Source: Heterobilharzia americana | Taxonomy: Eukaryota; Platyhelminthes; Trematoda; Strigeidida; Schistosomatidae | Assembly: GCA_944470555.2 (NCBI GenBank) | Contig: OX104132.1 | Location: 7,387,755-7,451,754 of the forward strand | Length of the DNA: 64,000 nt | Direction: 5' to 3' | Shown here: positions 45,973 to 57,433 of the stretch, in pieces | Position numbering within the stretch: position 1 is the first letter of the stretch | Layout of the letters: the number at the start of each line of letters is the position of its first letter | The notes under the pieces: generated by a model | Database searches by the model: none | What the model was told of the DNA's origin: nothing | What the model saw: the letters and a program-made list of their open reading frames with translations, nothing else | Position numbers and translations under genes: made by a program

Positions 45973-47216
45973 GTAAGTTTGTAATCATCTAATGGATTAG
46001 TGGAGCCTGTGGTGCATTGGTCAAAGCACTTGATTTCCCACCGAGGGGTTGCAGGCTCGAACCTCGCCCCTCTTATCGAGGTTTACGCAGCCAGCAGCAC
46101 CACAAAATCAGTTAATTGATTGATCTCAGTTTCATCGGTAACACATGTCTTCCTTTCCACCTTAGTTCATTGCGTTTATGTGATAATTTCCCGTCTTATG
46201 ACAGTTATCACTTGTAAATTTAAACTAAAAATTTTGAACTGATGTTATTTTCAGTGATGTAGTTGCAATGATTGTTGTTTACTGATCTCATTTCATTTAA
46301 AACGGGACACTCATCAGCTCTCTTGTTTTCTGCGGGGTAGTAATTATCGAACTGTTACTCGGCAACCATATGTAGATTCATCTACTGAACTATCAGCCAC
46401 ACCTATTGTGTGCAGGCTGACGGGTAGTGCGTGTGTGCTCAAACCCCTTGGATAAGTGGAATAAAGTGCAAATCTGTAAGTCAGTGAATAAAAATTAAGT
46501 GGCTAGACCACTGAACTGCAGCTCTACAAATAGTAAATTTACTAAATTTCCATGTAGACAAATATCTTCTCCAATATCATTATTATTCTACTGTCTCCCA
46601 TTTTCAGTCACTGTTGAAGTAGCAGAATTATTGATTACTTCTTAACTCCCAGGGATTTTTGATGACAGAAACTAATCTCATCCTGGATGATGATTGGTTT
46701 GAGAACTAGTAGTATCCAGGTTACCGGCCTGTTGCTCTACCAAATGAGCTACAAGATCCAACTGCTGACGACCACAACCTAATTTCACCCAGAAACTAGT
46801 CAATCTGACAAACTGATGATAAAATTAAAAGTGCTCCACAAATGCAAATAAATACGTCATCCCGTTAGTTAATAACTGTATGTGTATTGACCATCATGGT
46901 GAATATCTGTTCAACAGTTGTTTGATAGAATACTGATATGATTTTGTGCGGCCTCGATCACCGCACAGTCCATACCAGGCTCTATGTTGGTTGATGGTAT
47001 TTTCAGTCTATCAGACAACATTTGCATTTACGATTACTTTCAAAGAAGCTTTTGCTGAATTTTTCTCTTTTTTTTCGAATTTTATTTACCGTTACTCATG
47101 TTTAGGTAAATCAGGATTTTCTTTTGGAAAGAAAGATGCTCGATAGGGAGAAAAATGTGGAGAACTTGTAGTTACATGCCTATTATCTGTCATCATTACC
47201 ATTAAATGGATCTATG

Positions 47217-47260
<44 letters not shown>

Positions 47261-50200
47261 CAGATGTATTCTGTACATTGACCTATAAATTACGTAAAAT
47301 GTATTCATAGAGGTAATGTACGTGTGTATTTACACATCAGTCTGTGACAATTGTATATCTCCCGATCATTTTCAAAGCCTATTGTACAATTTCTTTGAAT
47401 TGCTCTCCTAATTTTCTCTTCCTTCGTGTTGTTATCCTTTTTGTCAATCACCTTTTTATTTTGCTGACAAATTACTTATTGCTCAATGTTTGATACCTCA
47501 AAGTGTATATTTCCCTATTATTTTAGTTAATAAAATTTTCAGTACAATTCTAGAATGTACGTGTTTTATAATTTACTTTGTTTATTAGCTGTTGGTGTTG
47601 ATTGTTTATTTGCTTTACATTTTAAAATGTTTCATTGGTTCAATAGCCAATATTCAGTTGGAAAACAAACTGAAATCTTTCCATTATTCCAAAGATAGGT
47701 GGGATAATAATCCTCTGTTGGCTGTCATATCTGCTGTCTACACGGTTTTCATAGTGATCTAGCAATTGACATGGTATCTGCCAACATCACTTTTTTTAGT
47801 CAAAAGATTTCGACTTATTGATTAAGATGTCATGGTACTTTTGTCTGACAGTTGACTCTGGCTTCTTGTATTCAGTTCTTGAAGTAAACAGTCTTATTTG
47901 AGAGTGGATTATTGTTTATGACTCCATACTTTGTAAATGTATACTTGATGCATACTTGATACCAATTAGATTCGCACAGCTATCTGTTTCGCTAGCTAAG
48001 TTTCCTATATCCGGTTAGCTTATCTAACCATAATGATTTTAGTAATGAAAACTGTATATGATATAGCGTATGACATGCACTTTTTTGTAATATGGTTTTA
48101 CGTCTCAATGCGAATGGGTCGTATTCTCATTTACTTTCAACTGGGGATATATACGAGTTATACTGTATTGAAGTCCGTTCTGTCCTGTTTTACGACTTTG
48201 AGACATGGCGCTTGAAAGTATCCAGTACACATCATGACCAAAATAATAATGATAACAGCCTTGAACTGTGAGGCTCTCGTGTGTATGTGTGTGCAAAGGG
48301 GGGGGGGGGGTCGCCATTCAGTTGCAAGGAAAAATCAACCGGGCCTAGCCAAGGAATCTACTAACAATGTAGAAATTCGGAGCTGTTTCCTCAAACTAGG
48401 GAAATGACGGGAAAACAGTAGTACAGAAATCAATCGAAGTGATAAACACGGCCAATTCAAATGAAGGTCACAAATAAAAAAGGATGTAGGAAGACTGAAG
48501 TGAATATAACTCAGCGAGTATAAAGAAATCATCAGTATGGTAAATCTCAGCTGTAAGGGAGCTGATTTTCAACTGGTGTGTCACGCGTTCGAATACCGCT
48601 CTACCTACCAAGGTTCGGGCAACCATGTAGTTGTGTCGTTAACCCTCACATAGTAGTAGGTCTGGCTGAAGACTGCTAAGTGCATTCCGTTCCCATCTCT
48701 AAGAGTCTTATACGCAAAAGCAGGTTGGTGGGACTAGGGGTTGACACAAACAAGGTAGAGATAGGTATGACATATTCAACACATCTGTGCACGAGCACTT
48801 AGGGCATCTAGGTGCGTCGAACTTCCTTCCCGTCGAAAATTTATCATCCTCTTGATTGTCACTGAGTTTTTTTATTTTTTAGCATTTTCCTGCTCATTTA
48901 CTGAGTCATTTCAGGTGTTTTAAAGACAATCATTAATTACTTTTTATCGTCTACTTCCAGTTAGAGTATACTACGGTTGATTGTCATGTAAATTAGTTGT
49001 CACATTACATTCCTTGACTTAACAATGCATATCTCACAGAAGACAAGAGTGCCAGTTTGGTTATCCACTGGTAATCAACCGGTGAATATTTCTAACGCAG
49101 TCAGAATATTTTGATGTTGATGAAAATTTTCAGAGTAGGTGCCTTATGATAAAGTCATTAAATGTGGTACGCTAAATGACAAAAAACTTCAATCCTTTCA
49201 AGGTTTATGATAAATATTTTTTGTCATTGCCAATGAACATGAAGTAAAGTTTTTTACCGACTAACTGATAGTGTGTAACACTGGAAAAAGTCTACCACAG
49301 TAATGATGGATAGGGGCTACCAGTGGGATCCAGGATGCGCATTTCGTCGTATTTGGGACTCAGCTGGAGGCAGGTACATTCACCTGACGAGTCCCGAATA
49401 GGATGAAACGAGCGTTCTGGATTCCACTGCTGGCCACTATCCACCACTATTATAATTAAAACAGGTAATATCGAAGCATCCGCACAGTAGCCCATATACC
49501 AATAGAGACCGATCAATTCGGTCCAATCAACGACGGTATAATAAGCAAGAATACTAGTTTACCAGAGTGTTGTATCATTTAACTCAATAGATAAAATCTA
49601 CTCATTCATCGAACGGTTTTTATCCACACTCACTACCTGTGAGTCGCATCGTTATTTTTACGTTATCTGAATCAATTTCATTTCTGTCAATATCCAACAA
49701 ATGCGTAGTGATGACGATGCTGCTTTTACTCTTATATAATGATATCTTTATGTGTTATCAGTCATCATGTTCCACATTTAAACAAACTTTAGTGGAAGTT
49801 TAGTATTAGAAAATTATAAAAGTATCCTAAAGCGTGTTGCATATTGTGTTGTTTGTATTATCCCGTCGTTAATTGGATCTAGTTGACCGGTCCCTATTGG
49901 CATATAGGCTCTCACCCGGCCGCCTCTATCTCACCTGTATTTTCAGTTTGATATTAACGGTGGATAGTGGCTAACAGTCGGATCCAGGACTCACGTTTCG
50001 TCCTGTTTGGGACTTGTCACCTGTATGTACCTGTTTCCAGTGGCCGATGTTGTGCAAATGGGTTCCAAATTGCCCAATCCACGTTGAAATTTCTCACACT
50101 TATATGGTTCCTCAACTGCCCTCCTGCAGGTACACCGCTGATGAGCTTAGCTTCAAATGAGCAAAGTAACCGTCCGGTGTTTAGATCACTCTGGTGTAGC

Positions 50201-53200
50201 CGGATGACAAAATCTACAGGTCAGCCTGAGTGGTTTCTAACCACTTGAGTTGTTCAGTATTACTATATTTTCGTAATTTACGAGATTCGTGTTAGATAGA
50301 GATCACACCTTATGACCTTGGTTGATGGCTGGTTTCCAACGGAGAACCTGTTGACTCCATGGTTGAACAGTTTAAAAACTACTTAGCTGTGAGAGATGTC
50401 AACGTGGACCGTACACTTTTAAAATCATTTGTAAATGGATCATCCTATTTTTATATTTTACTTTTACAGCTTTAAAGTACTTCAGTTTTGAAGCTTTACG
50501 TAGTAAGGTTGCTTTAAATATGCTGCATAGTAATCCTGAATGCGATCTATTCAAAAGGTTCTTCCTACTTCAATGCGTTGTGTATACCTTATCCAGATAG
50601 ATTCTGATGCTAACTTATCATATGCTCTAAGCATTTTCACCTCGCAATGCGCTACTATTTTATTATTTTTTAGTTTCGAAGTGTTTTTTCCTCCTATCAT
50701 TTGAAAAATAAGTTGTTTGAATTTAACAGGAAATGGAGATATCACACGAAACTGACTTGTAATTCCAACGGATGCATGTATTATATGTTCGGTATTGGTA
50801 ACTTGAATCTCTTCAACAGGAATTAGTTAGTGTTTAAGGAGTGGAAGTAAAGCAATAATTACTGTTGACTAAAATATATTATTCACCACTCCAATTTTAA
50901 CAAACAGCTGAATCTAACCTTGAGACCAGTCTGCTTAACTTTAATGCAAATTCTAAAATCTTAGCCTCCATCATCCTTGACACCAAGGTGGTTGGCCGTT
51001 AGAAGCAAACTCGGAGAAATCTTATAAATGATAGAGTGCGTAGATTAGATTGTTTGCCTTTTAAAACCGATATGCACTCACACACCAGACTTTTATCGTA
51101 AATTTTATTTTGCGTGATAGCGTCATCTGAAAAAATTCATGTTCTTCTGAACGCGTTGAATAGAAATCTGAGTATGATGTTTGGGATGCATCTCTCACCT
51201 CTCTAGTGCAAGATGGTGCTCCAGAATTGGTCTGCAACCACTCTCAGTTTAATGATAGAGAATGAAATGGTGGAATGTGTTGACCACTTCACTTCGTCAG
51301 AGAGTCGCACCAGCCCCAATGGTCTGTTTAGTGACGAGATCTCAGCTCGAATACAAAAGGCTCGTTTCATATCTGCCAACTTGCGTCATCTGTGGCGCCA
51401 ACTGGCAAGATATCCGACTGTCTGTCAAAGGACGAGTATACTACGCTGGAGTCCGCTCTTTCCTATCATATGGCTGTAAAATGGGCGTTAAAAGTAATGA
51501 AGAATATTTGTAGCTCAGGTGGATGGTCTTTGTTGTATTGTGTTCTACGAGCTGGGTTGTTTAATCGTGAAGCCTTCACCGTCTTTCTGGACGACATCAT
51601 CAGTACTAACTTCAGTATGAAGTTAAAAGTAGAAGGCATGAAGAGGTTAAAGGGGTTTGATCACAGGTGTCTTCCTAGAATTGCTTGCGTTTGGTTGAAT
51701 CCCAGCATGAGTAATCTTGACGTCAGGGGAAGGGTACTTGGCATGTCTATTTAAGATGTTGCGAACGTTAATCGATTGAGATGGCTTAGACATGTGTTGC
51801 TTACGCCTAGCCACCCACCGCCTACCTCGATGTGCGATGCTAGAGGAAGTCTGATTAAATGGAAGAGGGTTCAGGGTTTCCAGACAAAGACATGGAACCA
51901 GTGTGTGAAGTCTCTGACTGTTGGTCTGGCCAATAATAATCAGTAGTTGAGAGCTCTCGGTGATGTAGCTGAAAATCAGTCGTAGTAGTGCAGTTGTATT
52001 CACTCCTTGATGTCTTCTAAATCCTGAATATTTACTTCAAATTCTTTGTTTCCTGTCACAACTTCGTTTACCTTGATATCAGTCTTTTTTTATCCATCTG
52101 TTTTTTGTTAACTACTATGTGTGACAAATTGAAGGGATGCAATTGTTTGCGAGGTCGCACGCTGATTTCGTCTGTGTAATGCCGTTAGTCTTGTGGTAGT
52201 CCAGGTGATTGGAATCGGTGGTGATGAGCAAGTACCTTGCATTGATTTTGTACTCGAAACATCATGGTTTTTTAAGGGCATATAATGGGTCCTTTCATTT
52301 GATAGTACTTGTTAGGGTAGTTACATGTTTCTGAACTCATCATAAATGTGCTGCTGAAATTGATGCCTTCGAGTTATCTGCGATTGCTGTCATCCTCAAG
52401 TATCTTCTGATTGATTCCGAGTACTGAAAAGACAGTTATGTAAGGGCTTGCTTTAAACCTTGGATGAAAATGCAAGTTCGTTTAGGAATTAAGAGATGCT
52501 AAATTTTACTGTAGGTTCATTCCACTGGAATATCTAACTGAGCAGCGTTAACTGAAACGATTGAGTTTATGATAGTCTTTATTCCTTATTTCTTGCTTTC
52601 ATCTCTTATTGGAAATGAAAGTGGTTTGATTACTACTTGTCAATTAGTTCGATAGATTTTTCGCTATAATTATCTTGTCTATGATAAGCATAGTTAAGTC
52701 ATCTACCTCTTATGTATAAAAAACTTCTATTGCCCCTTGAATAGTCTACGTTTCTTTTCGATGACAATTCTAGAAGCTATGCCGTGGTGAACTCGAAATG
52801 TGTATGCACTGCAGTAGAATACTATAATGAATAAATAAATCATATACTGATGTGGTTTGTTTATGCTAAAATACTTGGTGTGACTGAAAATGAATTGAGT
52901 TCCCTGTACATCTTGAATTCTTATATATTCAGGTTGATATTAGTCACGGACCGACATCATTTGGAGAACTACTGAAAACCTGGGAACACTGGACAGTTGC
53001 TTCGTCCTAGTATAGGACTCCCAACCAGTGCGCACCCATAACCCCACGGTGTACCAAACCAAGCACCTTCACGATGAACAGGTTTCCTCTGAGCCGCTAG
53101 TTTGGAATTCGATGGTACACATTTTCTGTTAGTTTATGATAAAGCGTGACCTCCATCCGATGCCATCGTTGAGTAAGCGTCGTCTTCACTTCCGACTTGG

Positions 53201-56200
53201 TTGACCCTATGGGTCACAATGAAAATTATCATCTTCAAATAAAGATGATTTGACATCATTGAAGATACTCGAATTGACTGGATAAGTGGTAGGTTTGTCG
53301 ATATATGGAAGGATTAGATGAATATTCTAGAGCGACTGTGAGGTGGAAAAGTCTTCAATAGTGCTATTACTGATCACCATATTGATAGTGTACATGAAGT
53401 TAATATCTAGAAATAGTCCAAAGTGATCAATAAGCAGATGAATTCGAATTTGTTGCTTTTCGCTGAAGTATTAGCCATTAAACGCTTAAAAGCATACTTT
53501 AGTGCTCAGAAAGAAACAGTTATCAGTCTGTGCCTACCATGATGATGTTGTTCACAATTATCGTGCTTTTGCATATGATTATCGATTCACCCAATACCAG
53601 TATGAGTCCTCCGAATCCACAACTATCTCAGATAGTCAAACTGAAAGTTTTCTATGAAATATGCAAACGTTTTGTATTATTTGGGAATAAAATTGTTTTA
53701 AGTTGGTGAGCAGCTGATGAGAAACCGCGAAATAAAATGGATCCCTGCCTGCTTCACTATTACCTACACATATATTCAACTGAAGCATATAGGTTTCTTT
53801 TCTCTCCCTTTTAGGAACCAATCCATTTATTAACACCGGTGCAACCACGTTATATCAGTCAAAACAATTGTACAACATCATATTCTATTGGCCTGTGCAC
53901 ATGTATCTTACCAGTAGATGATTGTCACTTAGTATCTGGTCATACAAATGGCTGGATAGTCATCTGGTCAGTTGAAAGTCACCGACCTTATCGTCAATGG
54001 ATTGGACATGCTAACCATCAACTTATAAGTTTACACTTTTGGCCAAGTGATAATTCAAATGTGATTATATCTCATGCTCGTGATGGATTTATTCGTTTTT
54101 GGGATTTCAGTCAGTTTCAAGTGAATGATGCTAGGCTTTTTGACCCTCTTATTCAAGGTGAGAATTTCATATTGTGCAAACTGATATATGGTTTACTCAT
54201 TGGATATGTTGTTATTTGTGTTATCTCGTCGTTGATTGGACTGAATTGATCAGTCTCTTTTGGCTTACGGCCTTCTGCAGGGATGCCTCGATATTGCCTG
54301 TCGTTTCAGTTACTCATTGGATAATTCTGAGCCTCCTTGAATTATTTTCTTCCTATAGAATAATATTAATTTCACAACTAGATGCGAACCACCTCTCTCT
54401 CTTGACTATTGGTTTGATATTGGAGGAACAGAAGTTCGCTGTAGTGTTGGTACTGATGGTGATGCATACAAAGCTGCAAGGAAGGCTGGGTGATATTGTG
54501 TTGTCGAGTTAAGATCTGATCTGATCTTACGTTTCTGCTGATTTTGACCCTTTTATCTGTATGTATCTTCCAAACTTTGTTACCCTAAATTTTACGATAT
54601 CTAATTATCCTCCTTCTCTTTTTCCCTACAGGTATTTATCATTTCTTATGGCATATGCGAATTTCCCATTCTGTGCATGCATGTTTAAAATGGTCACAGA
54701 GAGTTGAATTTTTAGTGGGATTTTAACGATTGCTTGAGTTCCCCTATTTCATTTCTTTGTTTCTCTGTCCTGTGAAATAATAGTGTAAGAAAATGGCAAA
54801 GAATGAAACCCGGAAGGAGGTTTATTATGACACTTTGTACTTTACTAATGAAATTTTGTAACCTTTCCATTGAAATGTTCATTTGCACAATGTTTCGTTT
54901 CCGCTTCTTCTTTCTCGTTTTGCTCTTCGTACCTTCACATTGTCTCTTGCGTTCCCTCTGTGCAGAGTATTTACCTATCGCTCATAATTGTCGGTTTGAA
55001 GGAAAGATGACATCGATATGACGTAACTGAAGACGCTCGAATTGAGCGAATAAACATACAGGAATCAGTAGTAAGTTTGATAGTAATGATGGATAATAGT
55101 AGCTAGCAGTCCGATCCAGGAAGCGCGTTTCGTTTGACTTGGGAATCACTCGTCAGTTGGATATAATTGCCCTCCTCCCCCCCCCCCCCAGCGAGTGTTC
55201 TTGTTCCCACTAGAACTCGAACCCAGGATCGCTTCAAAAGCCAAAGCATTATTCTATAGACCACTGAGTCACGATAAACCCTTTGCGATGAGTATTGCTG
55301 TAATGCTATTGCTTGTAATTTCCTGTCGTTGATTGAAATGAATTGGTCAGTCTTCATATGCATATGAGCTTCTACGGGGATGGCTCGATATTACCTGTAG
55401 TTCCAGTTTGATAATAATCAAAAATGAGAAGGCTTCTTGTGTGTGACCACCGTTGCCTTCGTACCGTAGACTGTATGTTGTAGTATCACTGTGACAGTTA
55501 CACAGAAGTCAGGAGTATAGTTTTTGGGAGGAGAGGAAGGTCAGTTGATAGGGTTGTGAATCTTTATCGGCTCAGATTGGCTGGGACATGTGTTACGAAT
55601 GCCTAGCCGCCGTCTGCCTCGTCGCACAATGTTAGCTGAAGTTAGTTCAGGTTGGAATGAGGTAAGGAGCAGTCGAACCAAAAAATGGCATGAATGCATG
55701 AAGTTTTTGACTGTTGGTTTGAGCCGTGTAAGATGTAGACTAGCAGGATGGGGTCCATATGACAACAGAAACCAGTGGTTGAAGACTCTAGGCGATATGG
55801 CTGAGAATCTATGTCATTGATGCAAAAGTATCCACATTCGTCTTCATCATACTCAGCATACTGAATTCAGTGTTTTCTCATTTCTCTCTCCTCTGTTTTA
55901 CTGCTTTCTACTTCTTTTGACAGATTTTTCTTTCTTTCTTCATCTTCTATTTTATTACCTCGTTACTTGATGTACTGATGAGATGTGGCAAGTTGAACCG
56001 TCATACAGTAATATCTGGTTCCATGGTAATATTGATGATACTACTGACTATAGCAGCAGATGTGAGTGGACAGATAGTAGGTTTCTAATGTAGTTACAAG
56101 TTGGCAGGACTTAATGGCTGACACAAACAAGGCGGGTAGGGATAAAACATTGAGCTTGTAAAATTTCCTCTCTGTGGTGAGTATAAAACAAATGAGTGTA

Positions 56201-57433
56201 ATCTAACAGTATAATCTCACGACGATTTCCTTCAGTAAGCAAAATATTCAGATCGTAAATTGTCATCTATTAAAGGGAGTAGAATAACTCTACATATACT
56301 ACTGACTGGTTTGTAAGTAGTGTCTAACTGTTTATCTTAGGTCAGTATCTTAAGTTGTAAATAATCTTACTTTTCTCATCACTATAGTTTTGTATTTGTG
56401 CATTTATTAATCATTCGTTTCTCATTCATCCATTACATTTTCCTAACACAGTTTTTAGTGAAATTCGAACATACGGTGTTGCATTTTGCAATTCTTCTCT
56501 ATGGTCTGCATCGGTCAACTCACAGTCGGGTTTGCATTTTCTAGCCCATCTATGTGAAGAAGAAAAAGAAGATGACGCTTCGAAATCTGTTAAAGAACTA
56601 GTCATTGAAGTAATCCAATTGCCTCAATTCACTTTCATTTGTCATCAATCCATCGATGGTTTACAAAGATTCTGTAAAAATATTTCAAATCTAGGTATGT
56701 GTATGGCATTGCAAGGAGTTGAAAAGAGTTTCACAGAAGAAAAAGCACACTATCTTCTTTTAGCTGGATTTGAATCAGGACATTTGATCTTACTAGGCGA
56801 TGGTTTAGTGTTAACTATACTCGATTTCCCACTAGGTCAGTCTATTCCTATCATGAAAGTTTCTATTCGACCTGCAGCAGCAGTAGTATTACAGCAATTG
56901 TGTGAAGAAAAAACAGATTTACCACCATCAAACATCAGACTTGTCGCTTTAGGTGGACCTGTTGTAGACACTTGTGATACAAAGTTGTCAACAGATGGAA
57001 GTTTAGCTTTTATACAGTTAGAATTCAATGTTCAGTTACAAAATCCTTACAAACTGTTGAAGGTGAAGAAAATTATCAGCGATTCAAATGTTGGCGTTTC
57101 ATGTTTCACTTGGCGTGATGATGGTCGTCTACTAGCAGTTGGACAATGGAATGGTCAAATACGCTTATTTCAAGTACAGTTAAAAAGTAGTAAATTATTC
57201 AAAATTAAATCATTAGGCTATCTTACTAGTGTTGGAGGATTGAATGAAGGAAGTTTAATTGGTGAATGGTGTGCTACAACACTGAATAATTCAAGTGGAT
57301 CAAATATGAATCAAGATGACAAGTTGATTCGATCATGTACATTTACAAAAGGCTCGGATTTTTGATCACATCTGTTCCAACAAATGGTGGAACACTTGGT
57401 AGTCTACTTGTCTGGGATGTGTACAGGAAATAA
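45900..57433 (+). CDS. GNB1L: GNB1L-like WD-repeat protein, multi-exon, with frame conflicts
   Basis: Confident exons are 53815-54157 and 56452-57433; a possible first exon is 45900-45972 and an optional middle exon starts at 54632. WD-type blocks: VSGHTNGWIVIWSV, IISHARDGFIRFWDF, LLLAGFESGHLILLGD, LLAVGQWNGQIRLFQV and a final GSLLVWDVYRK. The order and the YGVAFCNSSLWSA segment fit GNB1L, where the human protein has VGFCRSSIL followed by an LLLAGYEDG repeat. GNB1L family members are about 330-residue beta propellers thought to assist PIKK-family kinase stability; that role is inferred. An in-frame TGA at 57363 cuts off the last blade, which continues one base out of frame. Confidence 0.78.
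46010..46110 (+). repeat. tRNA-derived SINE head
   Basis: Box-A-like TGGTGCATTGGTCAAAGC and box-B-like GGCTCGAACCT, about 45 bases apart, followed by CCTCTTATCGAGG. It has no hammerhead and differs from the other SINE families in the window. Confidence 0.55.
46688..46759 (-). tRNA. tRNA-like pseudogene (Thr GGT-like) or SINE head
   Basis: The minus strand starts GGATCTTGTAGCTCATTTGG and has a well-paired D arm (GCTC...GAGC) and anticodon arm (CAGG/CCTG with loop CCGGTAA, anticodon GGT). However U33 is C, the T loop reads GTTCTCAAAC instead of GTTCRANNC, and the acceptor stem does not close. A pseudogene or SINE head is more likely than a working tRNA. Confidence 0.4.
47218..47257. repeat. 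(GT)n microsatellite
   Basis: About 20 uninterrupted GT units. Confidence 0.95.
47258..48296. other. AT-rich GNB1L intron or intergenic sequence
   Basis: No frame over 70 codons, no recognised repeat. Confidence 0.5.
48297..48310. repeat. Poly-G tract
   Basis: About 13 consecutive G, next to a GT/TG-rich stretch (48278-48296). A similar poly-C run is at 55174-55188. Confidence 0.9.
48550..48640 (+). repeat. SINE-like block, same family as 36490-36580
   Basis: GATTTTCAACTGGTGTGTCACGCGTTCGAATACC (box B like GCGTTCGAATACC) matches GATTTTCAACTAGTGGGTCACGGGTTCGAACACC with few changes; both are truncated at the 5' side. Confidence 0.5.
49290..49555. repeat. Inverted pair of Sm-alpha-like SINEs with divergent hammerheads
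   Basis: Left (minus, about 49375-49300): CAGCTGAGTCCCAAATACG, GACGAAATGC, CATCCTGGATCC; three core bases of CTGANGA are deleted. Right (plus, 49378-49555): CACCTGACGAGTCCCGAATA, GATGAAACG, TTCTGGATTCC, then the Sm-alpha 3' part (CGAAGCATCCGCACAGTAGC). The 5' ends of the two ribozymes face each other near 49376, the same arrangement as at 25.2 kb. Confidence 0.78.
49383..49433 (+). ncRNA. Sm-alpha-type hammerhead motif, weakened
   Basis: The core CTGACGA and GAAA are intact. Stem II is GTCC...GGAT, so its closing pair is a G-U wobble. The first pair of stem I is C opposite C, and the residue at the cleavage site is U rather than C. Weak or no cleavage is expected. Confidence 0.6.
49855..50260 (-). 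repeat. Sm-alpha-like SINE, hammerhead mutated
   Basis: The minus strand carries the hammerhead at 50030-49978: AGGTGACAAGTCCCAAACAG, GACGAAACGTG, CTGGATCCGAC. The core reads GTGACAA, with two of the invariant bases changed. It lies in the long GNB1L intron. The left part 49860-49950 is the family's 3' region in the opposite arrangement, so this may also be a compound copy. Confidence 0.65.
50261..51199. other. Unassigned GNB1L intron sequence
   Basis: AT-rich, no frame or repeat recognised. The last 200 bases may be decayed FB RT leading into the next feature. Confidence 0.45.
51200..52170 (+). mobile_element. FB-family 3' fragment (C-terminal region and 3' UTR)
   Basis: Blocks: VECVDHFTSSESRTSPNGLF (51265-51325), DEISARIQKARFISANLRHL (51335-51395), then a small insertion at 51505-51610 not found in the others, RLKGFDHRCLPRIACVWLN (51650-51705), and LRWLRHVLLTPSHPPPTSM-type codons, followed by the FB 3' UTR ending near 52170. 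Frameshifted, inactive. Confidence 0.72.
52171..53814. other. GNB1L intron, with a SINE carrying a dead hammerhead
   Basis: 52930-53200 is a minus-strand copy of the hammerhead SINE family of 25.2 kb: the core is TTGGGA and GAAG, so inactive, although stem II (GTCCTATACTAGGAC) is perfect. The remainder shows nothing recognisable. Confidence 0.55.
53815..54157 (+). CDS. GNB1L: GNB1L exon with first WD blades
   Basis: The acceptor is TTTCTCTCCCTTTTAG. The exon encodes PIHLLTPVQ, then CILPVDDCHLVSGHTNGWIV and IWSVESHRPYRQWIGHA, and IISHARDGFIRFWDF, i.e. the ends of two WD blades. The donor is CAAG/GTGAGA in phase 1. No internal stop in 114 codons, and codon use differs clearly from the surrounding repeats. 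Confidence 0.82.
54180..54330 (-). repeat. Sm-alpha 3' part, solo
   Basis: CGTTGATTGGACTGAATTGA, CTTCTGCAGGGATGCCTCGA and ATTGCCTGTCGTTTCAG match the 3' portion of the Sm-alpha-like copies at 49.4 and 55.3 kb in minus orientation. It lies in a GNB1L intron. No hammerhead. Confidence 0.6.
54632..54697 (+). CDS. GNB1L: Optional GNB1L exon
   Basis: A strong pyrimidine tract and acceptor (TCTCTTTTTCCCTACAG) precede an open frame in the phase required (GIYHFLWHMRISHSVHA). The proposed donor TGCAT/GTTTAA is weak but would keep the frame to the next exon. Skipping it also keeps the frame, so it may be alternative or spurious. Confidence 0.4.
55080..55425 (-). repeat. Sm-alpha-like SINE, most complete copy
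   Basis: In minus-strand order: 3'-type region (55425-55300), tRNA-like head (55275-55195; box A like TCAGTGGTCTATAG, box B like GGGTTCGAGTTC), a poly-C run on the plus strand, then the hammerhead (55163-55112) with core CTGACGA and GAAA intact. Stem II (GTGATTCCCAAGTCAAAC) hardly pairs and one stem III base is changed, so cleavage is doubtful. Confidence 0.68.
55426..56060 (+). mobile_element. FB-family 3' end
   Basis: Codons for RLRLAG, MPSRRLPRRTMLAEVSSGW and KKWHECMKFLTVGLSRVRCR, then GDMAENLCH, give the C-terminal tail of FB ORF2, followed by its 3' UTR (CTGATGAGATGTGGCAAGTT). It lies in the last GNB1L intron. Confidence 0.7.
56452..57433 (+). CDS. GNB1L: GNB1L last exon, with single-base frame break near the end
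   Basis: The acceptor is TTTTCCTAACACAG. The exon runs open for about 300 codons to a TGA at 57363-57365. Blocks are YGVAFCNSSLWSASVNS, HYLLLAGFESGHLILLGD, SIPIMKVSIRP and WRDDGRLLAVGQWNGQIRLF. At GGCTCGGATTTTTGATC the frame stops, yet the +1 frame goes on with FLITSVPTNGGTLGSLLVWD and ends at TAA 57431-57433, a proper last WD blade. One missing T in the T5 run explains this. Confidence 0.82.

Noticed and set aside
46688..46759. Functional tRNA-Thr gene
   Set aside because: C at position 33, a broken T loop and an unpaired acceptor stem argue for a pseudogene or SINE head.
55112..55163. Active Sm-alpha hammerhead
   Set aside because: Core bases are intact but stem II cannot pair properly and stem III has a mismatch, so activity was not claimed.
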